A stretch of DNA of 64,000 nucleotides from Paraphysomonas bandaiensis (Eukaryota; Chrysophyceae). The notes under the pieces were generated by a model. It was not told where the DNA came from, made no database searches, and was given only the letters and a program-made list of their open reading frames with translations. The DNA lies in assembly GCA_965644295.1 (NCBI GenBank), contig CBFFRP010000090.1, forward strand, positions 1-64,000. Direction: 5' to 3'. Every line of letters starts with the position of its first letter. Position 1 is the stretch's first letter. Below, in pieces: positions 46,544 to 59,319 of the stretch. The translations under genes were made by a program, and so were the position numbers.

Positions 46544-48634
46544 ATGATAAGGGCCCCTGTACGTGTGTTACTATACCTATCAGTGTGTTGTTTGTGTCAC
46601 GCGGCTTCCAAGTCAAGCGATATAGAAATAGCAGCTCACATAGACACCTCCAGTGGTATTCCTCGCCCATCGTATCCTTGGGGCGGTGATTTTGAAGCAC
46701 ATCAGATGAGTATTCTGGATCGTCTGCGGGATAGTATGACTTTCAAAGTTCTAACGGATTATCTCCCAGCCGGCGAACTCATCCCAAGTAATCCTCTGCG
46801 ATTCACAAACTCAGAGGGTCAACAATTTGATTGCTACTCTCTTAAAGAAGAAGAGGAAGATCTTTCATCTGTTATTAGCGAATCGGGAATGCATGCGCTG
46901 GAGCGGTTCAAACAGACATGCACAATGTTCAGTGTGGGTTGGTGGAGTTACGAATGGTGCTACCAAAAAGAAGTCAGCCAATTTCACATTGAACCTAGAA
47001 AGGTCCGTGAGGCCCGACGGAACCCTATTTGGAGCCTTGGCATATATGAGCACAACGAGATATTGACTGATGCCGACGGGGTTATATCCGAGGTGGTGGA
47101 GTACTTTTCTGGGGGCCAAATATGCCACGAAAATGATATGCAAAGAAGCTCCGAGGTACCGAGTTCTTGCTGATACGTTCTAGTGTTGTTTGTACATGCA
47201 AGTGTATGTTTGTGTATGTAATCTTTTTATATCCGTTGCCGTTGTGGTATTCTTATGTTACTGTGACGCTTGTTTTCGCTGTCTCTAGGTGCACCTCACA
47301 TGCTGCGAGAAGAATATGCAGGAAACAAGGCGTCCGATTGACATACCAGCTGATCAGGTGGTGTGTTGTACAACTTTCATGCTATCTTCACATATATATT
47401 ACCCCTGTGACGATGTCGTTGTCGTTTCAGATAGCATCCCTGGATCGTGTAGTAGAACCGGACCTGTGCTACTACGAAATCCACCTATGCACCCCGCTTT
47501 TGTGCCCCGACGTTATGGTGAGCGCTAATATTATTCTAATTTGTGAATCACTACTTTACATTTGATTAATGAGCTCGAGTAATATTTGATATTCAGTTTG
47601 CGGAGTTGCCCCATAGAGTTAGGAACATTACCCTCGTGGAGTTTATGCAGAAGTTTAAAAGTACATGTCTTAAGAGACAGGTATTTTATATGCATTTTTA
47701 CATATCCTTTTAATCAAGTATGTGTATGCAGGAGCAATGGTGGTCATATGATGCATGTTTTGGGCCTCCGAAGTCAATGTCTCAGGAATTGGTCTCCAGA
47801 AAAAAACAGAAAAAGAGTCAAAAAGAGAAATCGGAGCTTCAAGAATTTACTTCAGGTGGACATATGTGTGATATATACGACACCCGGTTACTTCAATCGT
47901 ATTAGGTGCCAGGCAGTATAGGATGACAACAGTAGTTAGCCAATCAGGGAAGGCAGTGAAGCATATGCAGGTGTGTTTAGCTAATATGCGATTGTTGTCT
48001 TCTGATAAACAGCCGTAATGTTTTCTCAGTATATAGAGGCTGAATTTAGTTTGGGTGTACCTCCCTTGGAGATGTACGACAACGAGACTGCTCTACAGGA
48101 GGTATAATATTTATTACTACAGTACGTCTTTCCGTCCAAATAGTGATACTTTCTGTGTACAGGCGGTGGTACAGCCTCGGTCCCACCCTATAAAGCGCAC
48201 AACCCACGCACTTCCTTCTCTACAAATTGAGTTTACTGGAGGCAAAGCCTGTGATATCGAGGACGTCACACGAGGCAGCACGATGGAGATTACTTGCGGT
48301 TCAAGGTACGTTGATGGTTCATGTAGAATGTCCTGTGATTATACAATCGGCAGAGATGCTATTCAAGATATAATCGAGGATAAAACATGTCATTATGTTT
48401 TCAAGGTATGTGTATTTATCATTAAATTCATGTGGTATTTATCCATTATGTTCTTGGCAGATCACGTCGCGAGCCATTTGTGCTGTTCCCGGATTTGCGC
48501 CACCTCAAGAAATGGTGAGAATTTGTTGGCATTAGTGAAGACTTTTATTGTTGTCGTTATAGGTTTCAGATCTATATTGTGATCCAGTAGACGACGAAGT
48601 TGGTACTGTCAGAGAAACGGAGGATAATGATTGA
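46544..48634 (+). CDS. ERLEC1: Erlectin-like ER lectin with two MRH domains
   Basis: Model: exons 46544-47155, 47289-47357, 47431-47517, 47597-47680, 47732-47855, 47906-47970, 48030-48101, 48163-48405, 48461-48514 and 48563-48634 (493 aa, the usual erlectin size). The N-terminus IRAPVRVLLYLSVCCLCHAA is a signal peptide. MRH domain 1 begins at VGWWSYEWCYQKEVSQFH and ends at CYYEIHLCTPLLC. MRH domain 2 begins at EQWWSYDACFG and includes GKACDI, MEITCG and CHYVFKITSRAIC; its SFGPP... start lacks some usual sugar-binding residues and carries a Lys-rich insert. Erlectin/XTP3-B and OS-9 read trimmed N-glycans for ER-associated degradation. No KDEL-type retention tail is visible. The splice choice at 47855/47906 skips an in-frame stop and restores homology. 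Confidence 0.87.
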
Positions 48635-48877
48635 GGGTTATATTATGTAACATATTACTTTAAGTATTATAGGATTAGTTGAAAATGACGTGAAAATAAC
48701 GAGTTAGATACTAATTCGATAATTAAAAATAATAAGATTCATATATTATTTGGCGTACAATATATTATATATTACCTGTTATTACTAGCCAGCTATCCAA
48801 GGTTGCGTACCAATTAATTGCCAACTACTACTTGCCGTCCTGGACCTGGTAACCATAAATGGAATGGGAGTCCAGTT

Positions 48878-48965
48878 CCCGGCAATTATAATGGCATTAT
48901 TGAAAAATGTCGCGGCAATTATAATGGCATTATTGAAAAATGTCCCGGCAATCATAATGGTTATT
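48878..48965. repeat. 33-bp tandem repeat, ~2.7 copies
   Basis: The unit CCCGGCAATTATAATGGCAT plus TATTGAAAAATGT recurs at 48878, 48911 and 48944 (exact 33-bp period, so the frame is preserved). The same 24-bp core, preceded by GTCCAGTTCCCGG, also occurs once at about 49797-49825. Confidence 0.85.
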
Positions 48966-49229
48966 AATACCTAAGTAGATAATACCGCTCATATAGATAG
49001 TGTAGTGCTGCCTTAATTACTAATTTAGTGTAATAACAGACTGCGAATTCTAAATACTTCTCGCTCATCAGGATCTTCTTGCAGGACTTTATGGAGGGCA
49101 TAAGTATGTATTTGGCTTGTAGGAATAGCAAAGTTTCTAGATGATATGGGTTCATTCATCTACGCACAGGTGTCATAATCAACTTTGCACGAGTACAGAA
49201 ACTCTAAGCAACAGCATTAGATTGTGCTT

Positions 49230-49510
49230 TGATATGAAGCAAGCAGCGGTAGCTCGACTCCTAGGTACCAAGTCGAGCTCTCTTAGTGACATCGGTGCTG
49301 TTCAGTACACCCTGTGCAAAATGAGTGCCTGTACTTTTGTCGTGATTGCTGTCAGATTATAGCAAACTGGCATTCTTAAACGTCTTTAGCTCTGTCATCA
49401 AGGAATGCAAGTTTATGAAGGAAGATGACTTAGTGGTCCTGCGAATTCACTCGGAAGAAGACTCTGTACATTACTCAGCGTTTTTTACATGGTATAATTA
49501 TTTTGTTTAG
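49230..49510 (+). pseudogene. Coding-like fragments, possible gene relic
   Basis: One frame reads MKQAAVARLLGTKSSSLSD and runs on to a TAG near 49361. Another, directly after it, reads KLAFLNVFSSVIKECKFMKE and on through VVLRIHSEEDSVHYSAFF to a stop near 49510. Both have protein-like composition, but no splice joins them convincingly and no family is recognised. Could be a degraded gene or chance. Confidence 0.25.
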
Positions 49511-50380
49511 TTGTGTACTACTGCAGCTTCTTTCAAGTTTGGTTAATATTTTTATGATTGTTTGTTTCTAAGTGAAATATGCATATTTTTAATGTGTTTT
49601 AAGAGTTTTTGAGTAAGAGTACGTTGTTATGTTGTTGCCCAGGAAACTATTTTCTAACGCTAATAACATTAAGTTTGCCGCTGATAATGAATAAAGTTCC
49701 ACATAGTAGCTGTAGAGTTGCATGAACATTGTTTAACATATTGTTTAGATTTCACTTAGTTCTATATACAGCATATATCATGTGCCATTAATGGTAGTCC
49801 AGTTCCCGGCAATTATAATGGCATTAATGAAAATGTCCCCTAACTTTATCATCCGACGAGAAATGTCCCTCATAATGTATATTGTAACTCCTATTCTAAT
49901 AGTACTGTACAATGCATGTTTGCAACTATTCGTCAAAAAATTGTCGACTATTTTAAGATATCAACTGTGAGTATCTATCCTTCGTAAAAAAAGGGCGAGC
50001 TGAAATGGTGAATTTGACAATGCAGTACATATCCCAGTTCTCAGTTCTTAAACCTGCCGGCCTGCAGAACGAGAAGCCTTCCAGTCAGAACTATCTAGAC
50101 AGATATAAATTTCGACATTCATTAAAGCTGGGTGATGGTACTAAACAGCAGTATCGTTTGTTTATTCCAGCATATTGCTCTGTGTGGGGTATATCCATAA
50201 TAACAGTAACTATTTTACATCTCTTTATCATGAAAATTATACAACTATTGAAACTGTTTTAAGCAGTAGAACGAAAAGAACTCGTGTGTATATGCAAATA
50301 ATTGTTATACTTATACTGTTCCGGTGCCAATTCTTCCACCACTGCAGCATAGTGAATGAGAGAAGCGTATATACACAGTG

Positions 50381-50623
50381 CTATTCCTTCTGACGCTGAT
50401 GCTCTCTCTCACACTCCTCAATTGCACTGTCTCGAAGCTGATGCTTGATGTCAAAGAACGGCCATGACAGATATCCTGAAACCCACTATGAGAGGAGTGC
50501 TCTGTAAGAGGGGCGGCACTTACCGTAGATGAAAGGAGCGCTGATTAATGCAGCTGCAAGCCACATCTTGCCTCTCTTACCAATAGCCTTATTCAAACTC
50601 ACATTAAACTTGTTTTCGTACAT
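50381..50623 (-). CDS. Small (64-aa) predicted membrane protein, two exons
   Basis: Model: complement of exons 50381-50475 and 50524-50623, intron 48 bp, joined in frame at TACG|GTAAGT...TTTCAG|GATAT. The protein starts MYENKFNVSLNKAIGKRGK, has one hydrophobic helix (MWLAAALISAPFIYGYLSW), then a charged Glu/Arg-rich helix to the stop (DIKHQLRDSAIEECEREHQ...). A basic N-terminus, one membrane helix and an acidic tail are common among small mitochondrial inner-membrane subunits or assembly factors, but I recognise no family. The frame-perfect junction and charged, regular composition argue that it is real. Confidence 0.6.
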
Positions 50624-52288
50624 TATCTTTCACTCATACGGGTGTATGTATAACTCTGTCAGTGTGTTTGTGTATGCATGAGATAGTAGCGATCAGTCAA
50701 TGAGTGAGTCGGTCAGTCGGTCAGTCGGTTGGTTGGTCAATCGATCAGTCGATCAGTGTGTGTGTGGGTGAGTTCCTTGCAGTGATTCAGAGGACTCTGA
50801 TTCATCATTCGAGTGTTCTTTTTCTCACTTCTTCAACATCATACTTCGGGTTGAGCCAATCACATGGCGTCAAGCGTATAGAAGTGTACAGTACCTCAAC
50901 AGAGGTATGAATTCTGCTATCCAGCATACACGTATTCTTCTATATGTATACAGTACTGGGTATACAACAGTGTACTTGGGTACCTGTATATTATGTGTAG
51001 TATACCTGTACACCAGTATAGAGGTACCACAGAGAGCTGCATATGTCATCCATGCAGATATCATGCAGATATCATCACCTCTACACTGCACCAGCTGGAT
51101 CTCTATTGGTTTGGATATTTCATAGTACTGCAGACGTTGATGGTATACCATACAGTCCAGTCGAGCATTATCTCTGAGAGGTACAGCGTATACAGGTCAC
51201 TGGTCATCTATCACAACACACACAGCCGTCACCTATGATTATAGCAGTGAACGCCTTGCTATGTGATAGTCTGTATATGTGGGCCCCTTCGAGGACTACA
51301 CTGTCATTAGTGCCCATACCCTCACTGAATATGTGACGAGATGTATGGTTTTTAACGATATTTAGTGCAGTTGGAACTCGTGTATATCAGCCGAACCGGG
51401 TGAAAAGTACCACTCAGTAGAAACAAAGAAAAAGTCGTTTGAGTGACATATGAGTGTATGAGTGGAACTTGCTACAGTATATACAGTTCTATGTAATGCA
51501 CAGTCGTTATTTACAGCACCATGAAGAACTACGATTCGGTAAATATGTTTTCTGTCCTATTTTATTAAATATCAATACATTTATTCGAAAAATAATCATC
51601 TCTAACATAGTATAATCATGACAGCTTCATCATGTATACCAGGTTTAGGCAACAATATATCGCAATACGATTGTTGGATTGTAAGATAGCGTCTCATCAA
51701 TAACGTTAGAGCACTTTCTTATGCATACTATCCATATTTATATTGATTACATACACTCATTATGCACTCACCACAGAGATCACTGGTGAAAGTAGAAGTA
51801 CCCATTCTGGTAAAAACTTCGTAAGAGTGTTCTGGACATCAGTATAAAACAGGGCCAGTCAAAAATATATTGGATTGCAATACATTGCAAATATTTATTT
51901 TTGCTTGCTACAACATATTGGCCTCGCAATATATTGATCTATATTACTCATGCTAGTGTGTCTTAGAAAATATACTAGATTAATCATAAACGACTCGTCA
52001 TATAAAATGCAGCAATTCTACACTGCCCCAATTAGTTGACCAACGACTAATGAAATATATTCGTAGTTAGATTACCGTTCATGCTACTAAAGGGTAGACG
52101 ACTAAAAGCCAATTTTATGTCCTGACCTCATAACTATACCCTTATGATGGCAAAATATCAAGTGACCTTGTTTCACAATTTATTATATTATATGTCATTG
52201 AAATTCAGACACTAGTATCCGGAAACATGTAAATTAGCATAATAGGGAAAGCATCTACAATTTACTTCTCGTATTTTGACGTATGACT
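50624..52288. other. Intergenic, 5' of the 64-aa gene and 3' of SPB1
   Basis: The first ~600 bp contain simple TCAGTCGG/TCGATCAG repeats (50700-50760) and many GTATAC/TGTAC words (50935-51030), as in other 5' regions. The remainder is AT-rich with no gene seen. Confidence 0.5.
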
Positions 52289-55200
52289 CTACTTCTTCCT
52301 CCCTTTCTTAGCTCTTTTTTCTTTCGCCTTCAATCCTCGAGTATCACTTTTCATTCTCTTGTCCACAAACTTATATTTTCCCTGATAAATGTCATGTGTT
52401 ATTCGCTATGACAGAAATACCACAAATAAATAGATACCTTTCCACCCGAACTAGTTCCCATTGAGCCTGCCTTCTGCTTACGCGTAACAACGTATACTTT
52501 ACTTGGTTTGGCAGATTTCGTTCCTTTCATAGCTTTACTGATGGCCTACAAGTAATCATATGAATGAAGTTCATATATGCACTGAGAATACTAATATATA
52601 CCTTTATCTTCTGCTTATCTGTCATATCTGAGTTTTCTGCGAAAGTTTTCGCCTGAGCCTTAGCTGACTTCAGCTTTGCTGCGGCACGCTTTCGCTTTCT
52701 CATTCGCGCTTCGGCAACCTTTTTAATTTCCTTTGTGCCCGCCTTTTGAAATTTGCCCTTAACCTATGTGAAAAGTGAGCAGCTGTAGGCAATTTAGACA
52801 ATTCGAACAAACCTGTTCCAGCAGAGCATTAGGAACTGGAAGCTGGGGACGGTTATGTCGCATCTCATCGTCGACAAACCAACTAGGCAATTCAGTGGGA
52901 TCGTTCCACGCGTATCTATTATACGAGGCATCAACGAGAGCCTTCTTTCTCGACTTTCTCAACATCAGAGTTCCTAGGGCTAGTGTCATCGCACGGTCTT
53001 TGTTGTCGTACACTTCTTCATCGCTATCATAGGTTCTGGGATCCATTCGAGCTCCAGTCATTTCAACAGTATTCGGGTCAATCTCGTAGTCATCATCTAT
53101 ATCACTGTCAGCTTCAGCGTCCACTGGTTCCGCAGGAGCGATTTCGTACTGGAGATTAGACGTGTCATTCGCTCCTTTAGCAGCTTTGCCCATTCCTTGG
53201 CGAATCATCTCACGCATATTAGCTGTCTCGTCATCCAGCTCTTCATCCACCAAAGCTGTTTCTTGAGGAGCAATCTCAATACCAGCCGAAAACATACCCT
53301 CTGCATCGTCACCAAAGGCCTTTCGCTTACGCTTCTCTTCACGACGCAAACGACGCTCTGTGTCCTTCTTACGCTGCTCCTTGCGCTTCTGTTTATCCGT
53401 CAAAGGCATCGACAATTCCTTTAGATCGCGCAAGGCGGCAGCCTCGTCATCCTCGTTGCTGACTTCACTAGCACTTCGCTTACGGTTGTTTGTTTTCTTA
53501 GTAGCGACAGGCTCAGTCCCAGAGGAAGTCACAACACTCTCTTGAAATATAGGGTTGCTGAACCATTTGTTTGCCTTGGATTTCAAGGACAACTCATCAC
53601 GAGTGTTCACTAGTGAATCACTACCTTTGTTCTGCTTCTTACTAGGTGGGGCATCTTCGTCATCTTCTTCATCTTCTACATCCTCCTCATCTTCGCTGCT
53701 ATCTTCCTCCCCAGATTCTTCGCTATTACTATCACTGCTGCTATCATCATCCGATTCCTTTGCACTTCCCGTGAGCATCTTCACATATCCGTCAATCTCA
53801 CCGTTAATATCAGGGACGTCTACATCCTCCTCATCCTCTTGCCCACGCTTTGCTATAAGCGCCTCCGAAGTACGCGCTGCCTTTGCCTTCTTCGTGGTAA
53901 GGGCAGCGTCATACACACCTTCTCTAATATCGTCCTCAAGGTGTTCTTTCGAATTTAGTTCTCTGTCCTTTCGTGCACGACTACGACTAGCAAATCTACA
54001 CCAATGACCAGTCATATGCTGCAATACACAACTGTATATCAGTACTCACCGCAAATACTCTGCTTCAAGCTCCTGCTCGAGTTCATCGTCATCCAGCTCT
54101 ATCAATCCAAAATTGTCTTCGCCTTCATCGTCGCTGTCCTTAACATCATCAAAGCCATCTTCCAAGTCACTCAAATCCACTTCATCGATACCAGACAACT
54201 CAGACCGTTTAGCTGTGTCAGCGAGAGAAAACAGCTCAACATCCTCTTCAACACCGAAAGAGGAACTATTAATACCCAAGGCTTGCCTTTGCCTTTCTTT
54301 GGCAGCTAACTCTCGGGTGCGTTTCTTCTGTTTCCGTTTAAGTTTTTCCATGTTCTCTCTTTTCTTGGCAATTTCCTCTTGAATCTCCTCCTCAGTCAGT
54401 GGCTCATCCCCCCTTCTGCGAGAGGGTTTACTATCCTCCACATCTTCCTCCATCACAGCCTCTTCAACTACAGGCTTATTTGCCTTAATCATCAGTAGCC
54501 GCCACTTGAGTAGCTTTTTAAAGTCGATTCGTCCGAGCACCTTGAGATCTTGAAAGCTAATCATAATATCCTGAGACGTGGCCGGGTGGCTTTCGTACCG
54601 CTCCCGACATTCGGGAGTAAACAGAAGTTCTGTCATATCCGTCAATAGGCGCACAGGATCCTTTGAATTAACAAAATCTGTAACCGTGCATTTTTTTGAC
54701 AGCAATGGACCGGCATCGTCGTCGTACCCAGATCTGTGTCTCTTATTGTGGAGGTCATACTTCTTGTGAAGTACATCCACCGTACGATTCTGACTTGGGT
54801 CCGCCACCTCTTTGAATACATGGTTGGGATCCAACAGCTTCGGGTCGATGCTATTGGGAGCAAGGTACTTCATACACACCAAGAATATCTCTGCAGACTG
54901 AGAACGAGAAGAGTTGGGCTTCATCGCTTGCACGTCCACGAATAACTGCTGCAGAACCCATACCAAGGCATTATAGTCCTTTGAGCGATATACTTTTGTC
55001 ACAAATGTTCCGCCCTCAATCAAATGGTCCGTAGCAGTTTTAAGAGCCGCAAGTACTAGCTCATTCTGTACATATGCGTCCTTTTGGTAAGCGGAACCAA
55101 CATTGGGAGCACCATCACAAAGCACCACATCAGCCTGCCACCCGTGTAGCTCCGCTGTGACCTGCTTTCTGCATTCTGCAGTAGTAATATCTTGAACAAG

Positions 55201-55505
55201 AGTTTTAACATTACGGATAGGTCTAATAGGAAGCAAATCGATTCCCAATACAATGGAACCAGTGGGCATTAGCTTAGCAGCAACCTGACACCATCCTCCC
55301 GGCGCAGCACATAAATCAATACACACACGCGCTTTAGCTAAAAAATCATATCGCTTGTTTATCTAAAAACAATATGTGATGAATATACAGCTGAACAATA
55401 AGAGTAGACCTGTAGAAGCTTGTATGCGGCACGAGAACGATAGCCCTGATCCTTCGCTAAATGATAGTACTTATCCTTATCGTGTCCTTTCTTATGAGTA
55501 GGCAT
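52289..55505 (-). CDS. SPB1: SPB1/FTSJ3 pre-rRNA 2'-O-methyltransferase
   Basis: Model: complement of exons 52289-52381, 52438-52545, 52602-52763, 52813-53995, 54050-55362 and 55410-55505 (984 aa). Exon 1 gives DKYYHLAKDQGYRSRAAYKL. The FtsJ domain (~1-230) has the SAM loop VCIDLCAAPGGWCQVA, VLCDGAPNVG, VTKVYRSKDY and RSQSAEIF, i.e. the K-D-K-E catalytic set. Next come the DUF3381-like middle (RYESHPATSQDIMISFQDLK), long acidic Ser/Glu stretches, and the basic Spb1 C-terminal domain (AYDRYAWND-type YNRYAWNDPTELPSWFVDDE, KKVAEARMRKRKRAAAKL, FVDKRMKSDTRG). SPB1 methylates the 25S/28S peptidyl-transferase loop in nucleolar pre-60S particles. Divergent from POLD3 across 2.3 kb. Confidence 0.96.
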
Positions 55506-57778
55506 CTTATAAGGGACTTATAGAGGAAGGAAATATTCTAGTCCTAATAATGAATGCGAGTCTGTTCAATGATATGAAGGCAGTCGCAATTCTCAGGAGT
55601 GTCTTCTATAGAGGAGGTCGTGATTAACTGGACAGCTGGGTCTCTTCTGACTTCACGCCACTGAAATCACTCCACACAAAAAAAGTTGATGGTAGAGAAA
55701 GTACCTCTATGAAAGCGAATGAAAGAGAAATGCAGTAATATGATTGGATATATTGTATCTGCTGCTCTTGTGGATGAAAGGTGCACTACAATACAGCAGT
55801 ATTCTAGCAGTATTATTCGCGGTTACCTTGAGTAGTTCCAGTATACCGGTATACCATATATATACTGTATGTGGTACTGCACGGCTCAGTCCAAGCAACG
55901 CTGCTTCGGGGAATCAATAGTAAGAATGAACTGAATTGGCTTGGTTTCTACTCTCAAACAGCAAGCAAACTGGAGTAACTAATCACTCCCTCATTCCTTT
56001 CTTCTTGTTTAAAACTCTTATTTGAAATTCCTTCAAACAGATTGACCAGTTGTCTACATAGAACTCATATATGTCTGATTATTAGCAGTGAAAATGAGCA
56101 TGGAGATACTAAAGTTATAAATCTATTACGTACATTTGATATACTTCTACTGTAAAAAAGCTATGTGTGTATCGATTCAGGAACCAACCTTTCACTTTTC
56201 TATTAGATGTGTTTAATCTGGAAGATGGGATAATAGTCTGAATAGACCTTTCCAGGTGTCGAACTCTCATCTAATATAAAGTAAGTTTCCGCAATCACCG
56301 TAAGCTTGATTAATTTCATGATTAAGATACCACTATCCTCTTGTATGCTTACGCTGCAACATTACTGAACACAAACGTGTCAATACGCTACAAACGTGTG
56401 AATGTTTTACAAGCTTCGTCGTAAATACCATCAAATTTTAGAAAAGTTACAATGATGTGACAACATGAAATATTAGAGCAGCAAACACACCAAGTTATAG
56501 TTCATCCTTAGTGTGATGTAGAAGGTTAGAATGATGTCTTTAACTTGAAACAATACTTGTTCTCATTTCAGTAACTCATTGTTCATTGTTCCATGCAAGC
56601 ACGTACCGGATCCGATACACACTACTGCTAAACTATACGAGTAATTGTTTGCTTGAGGTCGCCAATATTCTGCTTGCAGTCTTTAGGATCGAATGTGGTT
56701 ACATCTAGGTGCGTGCAGTGATGCACAAACAGCGTTCAATTGTAGAAAAATGGCTACAGCATTAGATTTAGTAACTCTATCTCTAATCAAATATTATTTA
56801 GATGATTACAGTACTCATATAAATTTCATTTAATCGATATGTAAAGTACATATTTTGACAATTTGACCATAGTGTAGTAGGCCCACTATACAGAAAACAC
56901 TGAGATTCTGTCCCCTTCTCCATCTCGGGCTACAAATATGGAACGCGTGCGGATTCTGCCAGAGGCATCCTACGTAGCCTTAATAAACATTACCCTGAAC
57001 TTTCGTGACCGGTTGATCCATGACTGTAATTCGAGTAGATTATAGCAAGGGTTATGTTAGCCCCCTGTACCTTAATGAAGAATACATATGGCTCAGTGTA
57101 GACCTATAGCATGAACTTGACATAGCCCCATCCCATAATAGTTCTGGATTTCATATATATGGGCTACTCTAGTAACATATTAGTAAGTGTTCTGTGTCCA
57201 CATATCAACCAGAGAAGAAGAGATGTGTAAGTTTCCTTCTATCATCTTGCCCGTCCAGTCCTCCAGTGCGTTCAGAGCGACGTACAATATCGCTATCGGA
57301 TATCAGGAGTGTTGCCTCGAGAACTCAGCATCATGTTTCTAACGAATCGAGGATATCGCTTATATTTTACTAACTATAGTGTGTAAACTCGTACATAAAT
57401 GGGTATGGATATTCAGTATAGGATTTCTCTCGTACCGCTATATGATTCATACGGGCCGGCATCAGGTATACATATATGTACCATGTACTCCCGTACTGCT
57501 CTACCATGCATGGTGTACTGCTGTACTGTATATGAAGGAAGGTACTTTTGAATCTTTAAATTTAAAATACGGCTGTACATCTAGCAGAGTACAGAGTGTA
57601 GTTCACACTAAAGTATGGGGACCACTGTAGGTAATACACGCAGAGTACGTTCTGTATGTAATAATACCGTATGACAAGATCAATCATCGACTCCATACAG
57701 GCAATAGAAAGCATACACATACACATATCAGATCTACTTGCATTGACCTCGTCACTGTACATGATTGATACCTAGGTG
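55506..57778. promoter_or_regulatory. Long divergent intergenic region, SPB1 / POLD3
   Basis: About 2.3 kb with no gene seen. Both ends carry the 5'-type words: GTATACCGGTATACCATATA near 55842 on the SPB1 side, and CGTACTGCTCTACCATGCAT and TACTGCTGTACTGTATA near 57490-57530 on the POLD3 side. The middle is plain AT-rich DNA. Confidence 0.4.
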
Positions 57779-59319
57779 ATGATGGTGTTGGAGAAGTATT
57801 TTAGTGAAGTGGAGAAGAGTCTCGATGAGAGTGGGACTGTAACGTACAGGTGGCTGGCTAATAAACTACACATCAAAGCCGCGACATCCAAACGGTTCAT
57901 TGACAGGATTACATACACTATGTCTAACGACGTGATGTCTGTAGGGTTTTATCTGAATATCTAGATCAGCACCCGGAGCTTCACTCCTCTCATGTCATTA
58001 TTGGAGAGAGGAACGGTGCCCATTATTCGTTTAGTATAGCTCCTGTAGATAAACTGGAAGGTGATCAAATGTATTTGTATGATATTTGTGAGTGATATGT
58101 GTATCAGAGGAGAAGAAGCTATTTGATAAAATTAGTAACTCACATTTGTATGCTCTACACTCGGCACCGACTTCCAACGACCAATTGCAGGCATGCTCTA
58201 TGGATAAGGAGCAAGCCAGTGCTATGCTTCTATCAAACAATAAAGTGGAAAGTCTAGTAAACGACTCAGGAGCTGTGAAATACAAAGATCTTAATGTATT
58301 GCCAGCTGGAGAAAAGTTATCATCATCAGCTCCTGAGATTGTCAAGCCCACTCCTTCATCCACTGGTTCTAAGAACAAGGTTACAGCAAACCGTCCTGTC
58401 TCTAAACCTACTGCCACTCCTGCCGCGAAAAAGATTGCGGAACAAAAGGAAAAAGTTGCTAGTAAGGCGAGATCATTTTTCGAGTCTGGTAAAAGTACTT
58501 CTGCTCAATCTAAATTAACCACCCCGTCTGCTCCTAGCTCTAATGAATCCTCCACTCAACAGAATCTTGGAGAAGGTATTCGTAGAAACGAGAGTGGTGT
58601 AAAGGAGGATCGTAAAATGGAGGTAGTTAAAAAAGTGGAGGACGACGAAGAGGCTGAATGGGACGATGGGTCTGGCACTACGTATGTCCCAAACAAGGAG
58701 AACATCAAAAAACGCAAAGTTGCCCCAGGTGCTCCGGAGGGCTCAGGCGGCATGCATCAATCGGATGCTATCGTAGCGGGGGCAGAGGACAGTAATAGTG
58801 GTTACGATTCGTCTGGAGCAAGTAGTGATGATTCTGACGCAGAGGGAGCGAAAAAGGCCAAGTCCAAGTCTAAGGCAAAGAAGTCAAGCGATGAGGGGGT
58901 CGAATCAGGTACTCCTGGAAAGAAAGGGCGAAAGAGAGCAGCGGCATCGTGCATTCCCGTTCACGGGGCGATGGATGACATTCTTGAGGATTTAAATCAT
59001 AAAGGGAATGAAGATGGTACTCCGGCGAAGAAACCTAAGCGGAAGAAGCTTGTCGAGAAGGTGAAACTTTCTAATTTTTTTGCCTTACTAACTCAATCTA
59101 TACGCACAGATGTTTGCAGATGCTAAGGGATATTTGGTTACGGAGATGGTACTTGAAGAGGTATCGGATGATGAGGATACGTCCTCTGCCCCTCCATCGA
59201 AGCCTGCCCCGAAGCCAAAAAAGCAAGAGAAGGCACCTCCCAAGAAAGCGCCAGCAAGCAAAAGTACACAAGGTAAACAGCAACGTAGCATGACGTCTTT
59301 TTTTTCCAAAAAGTCATAA
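57779..59319 (+). CDS. POLD3: DNA polymerase delta subunit 3 (POLD3/Cdc27)
   Basis: Model: exons 57779-57894, 57945-58060, 58108-59060 and 59110-59319 (464 aa, almost the human length), with introns of 47-50 bp. The N-terminal winged-helix part reads VTYRWLANKLHIKAATSKR then VLSEYLDQHPELHSSHVIIG and DKLEEEKKLFDKISNSHLYA, matching the region that binds the POLD2 subunit. The rest is Ser/Lys/Glu-rich and disordered, as in relatives. The extreme C-terminus QQRSMTSFFSKKS is a textbook PCNA-interacting PIP box (Q-x2-M-x2-FF). It is the bridging subunit of replicative polymerase delta. Confidence 0.92.

Larger units (their letters stand above)
48635..50380. other. Convergent 3' intergenic region with repeats and coding-like fragments
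   Basis: About 1.75 kb between the ends of the erlectin-like gene (+) and the 64-aa gene (-). It contains a 33-bp tandem repeat (48878-48965), a single related copy near 49797-49845, and coding-like stretches near 49230-49510 without a continuous frame. No intact gene was recognised. Confidence 0.5.

Noticed and set aside
47856-47905. In-frame extension ending at TAG in the erlectin-like gene
   Set aside because: Treating this segment as a 50-bp intron keeps frame and reconnects the second MRH domain.
57895-57964. Read-through of POLD3 exon 1 to a stop at 57964
   Set aside because: A 50-bp GT-AG intron here restores the conserved VLSEYLDQHPE segment.
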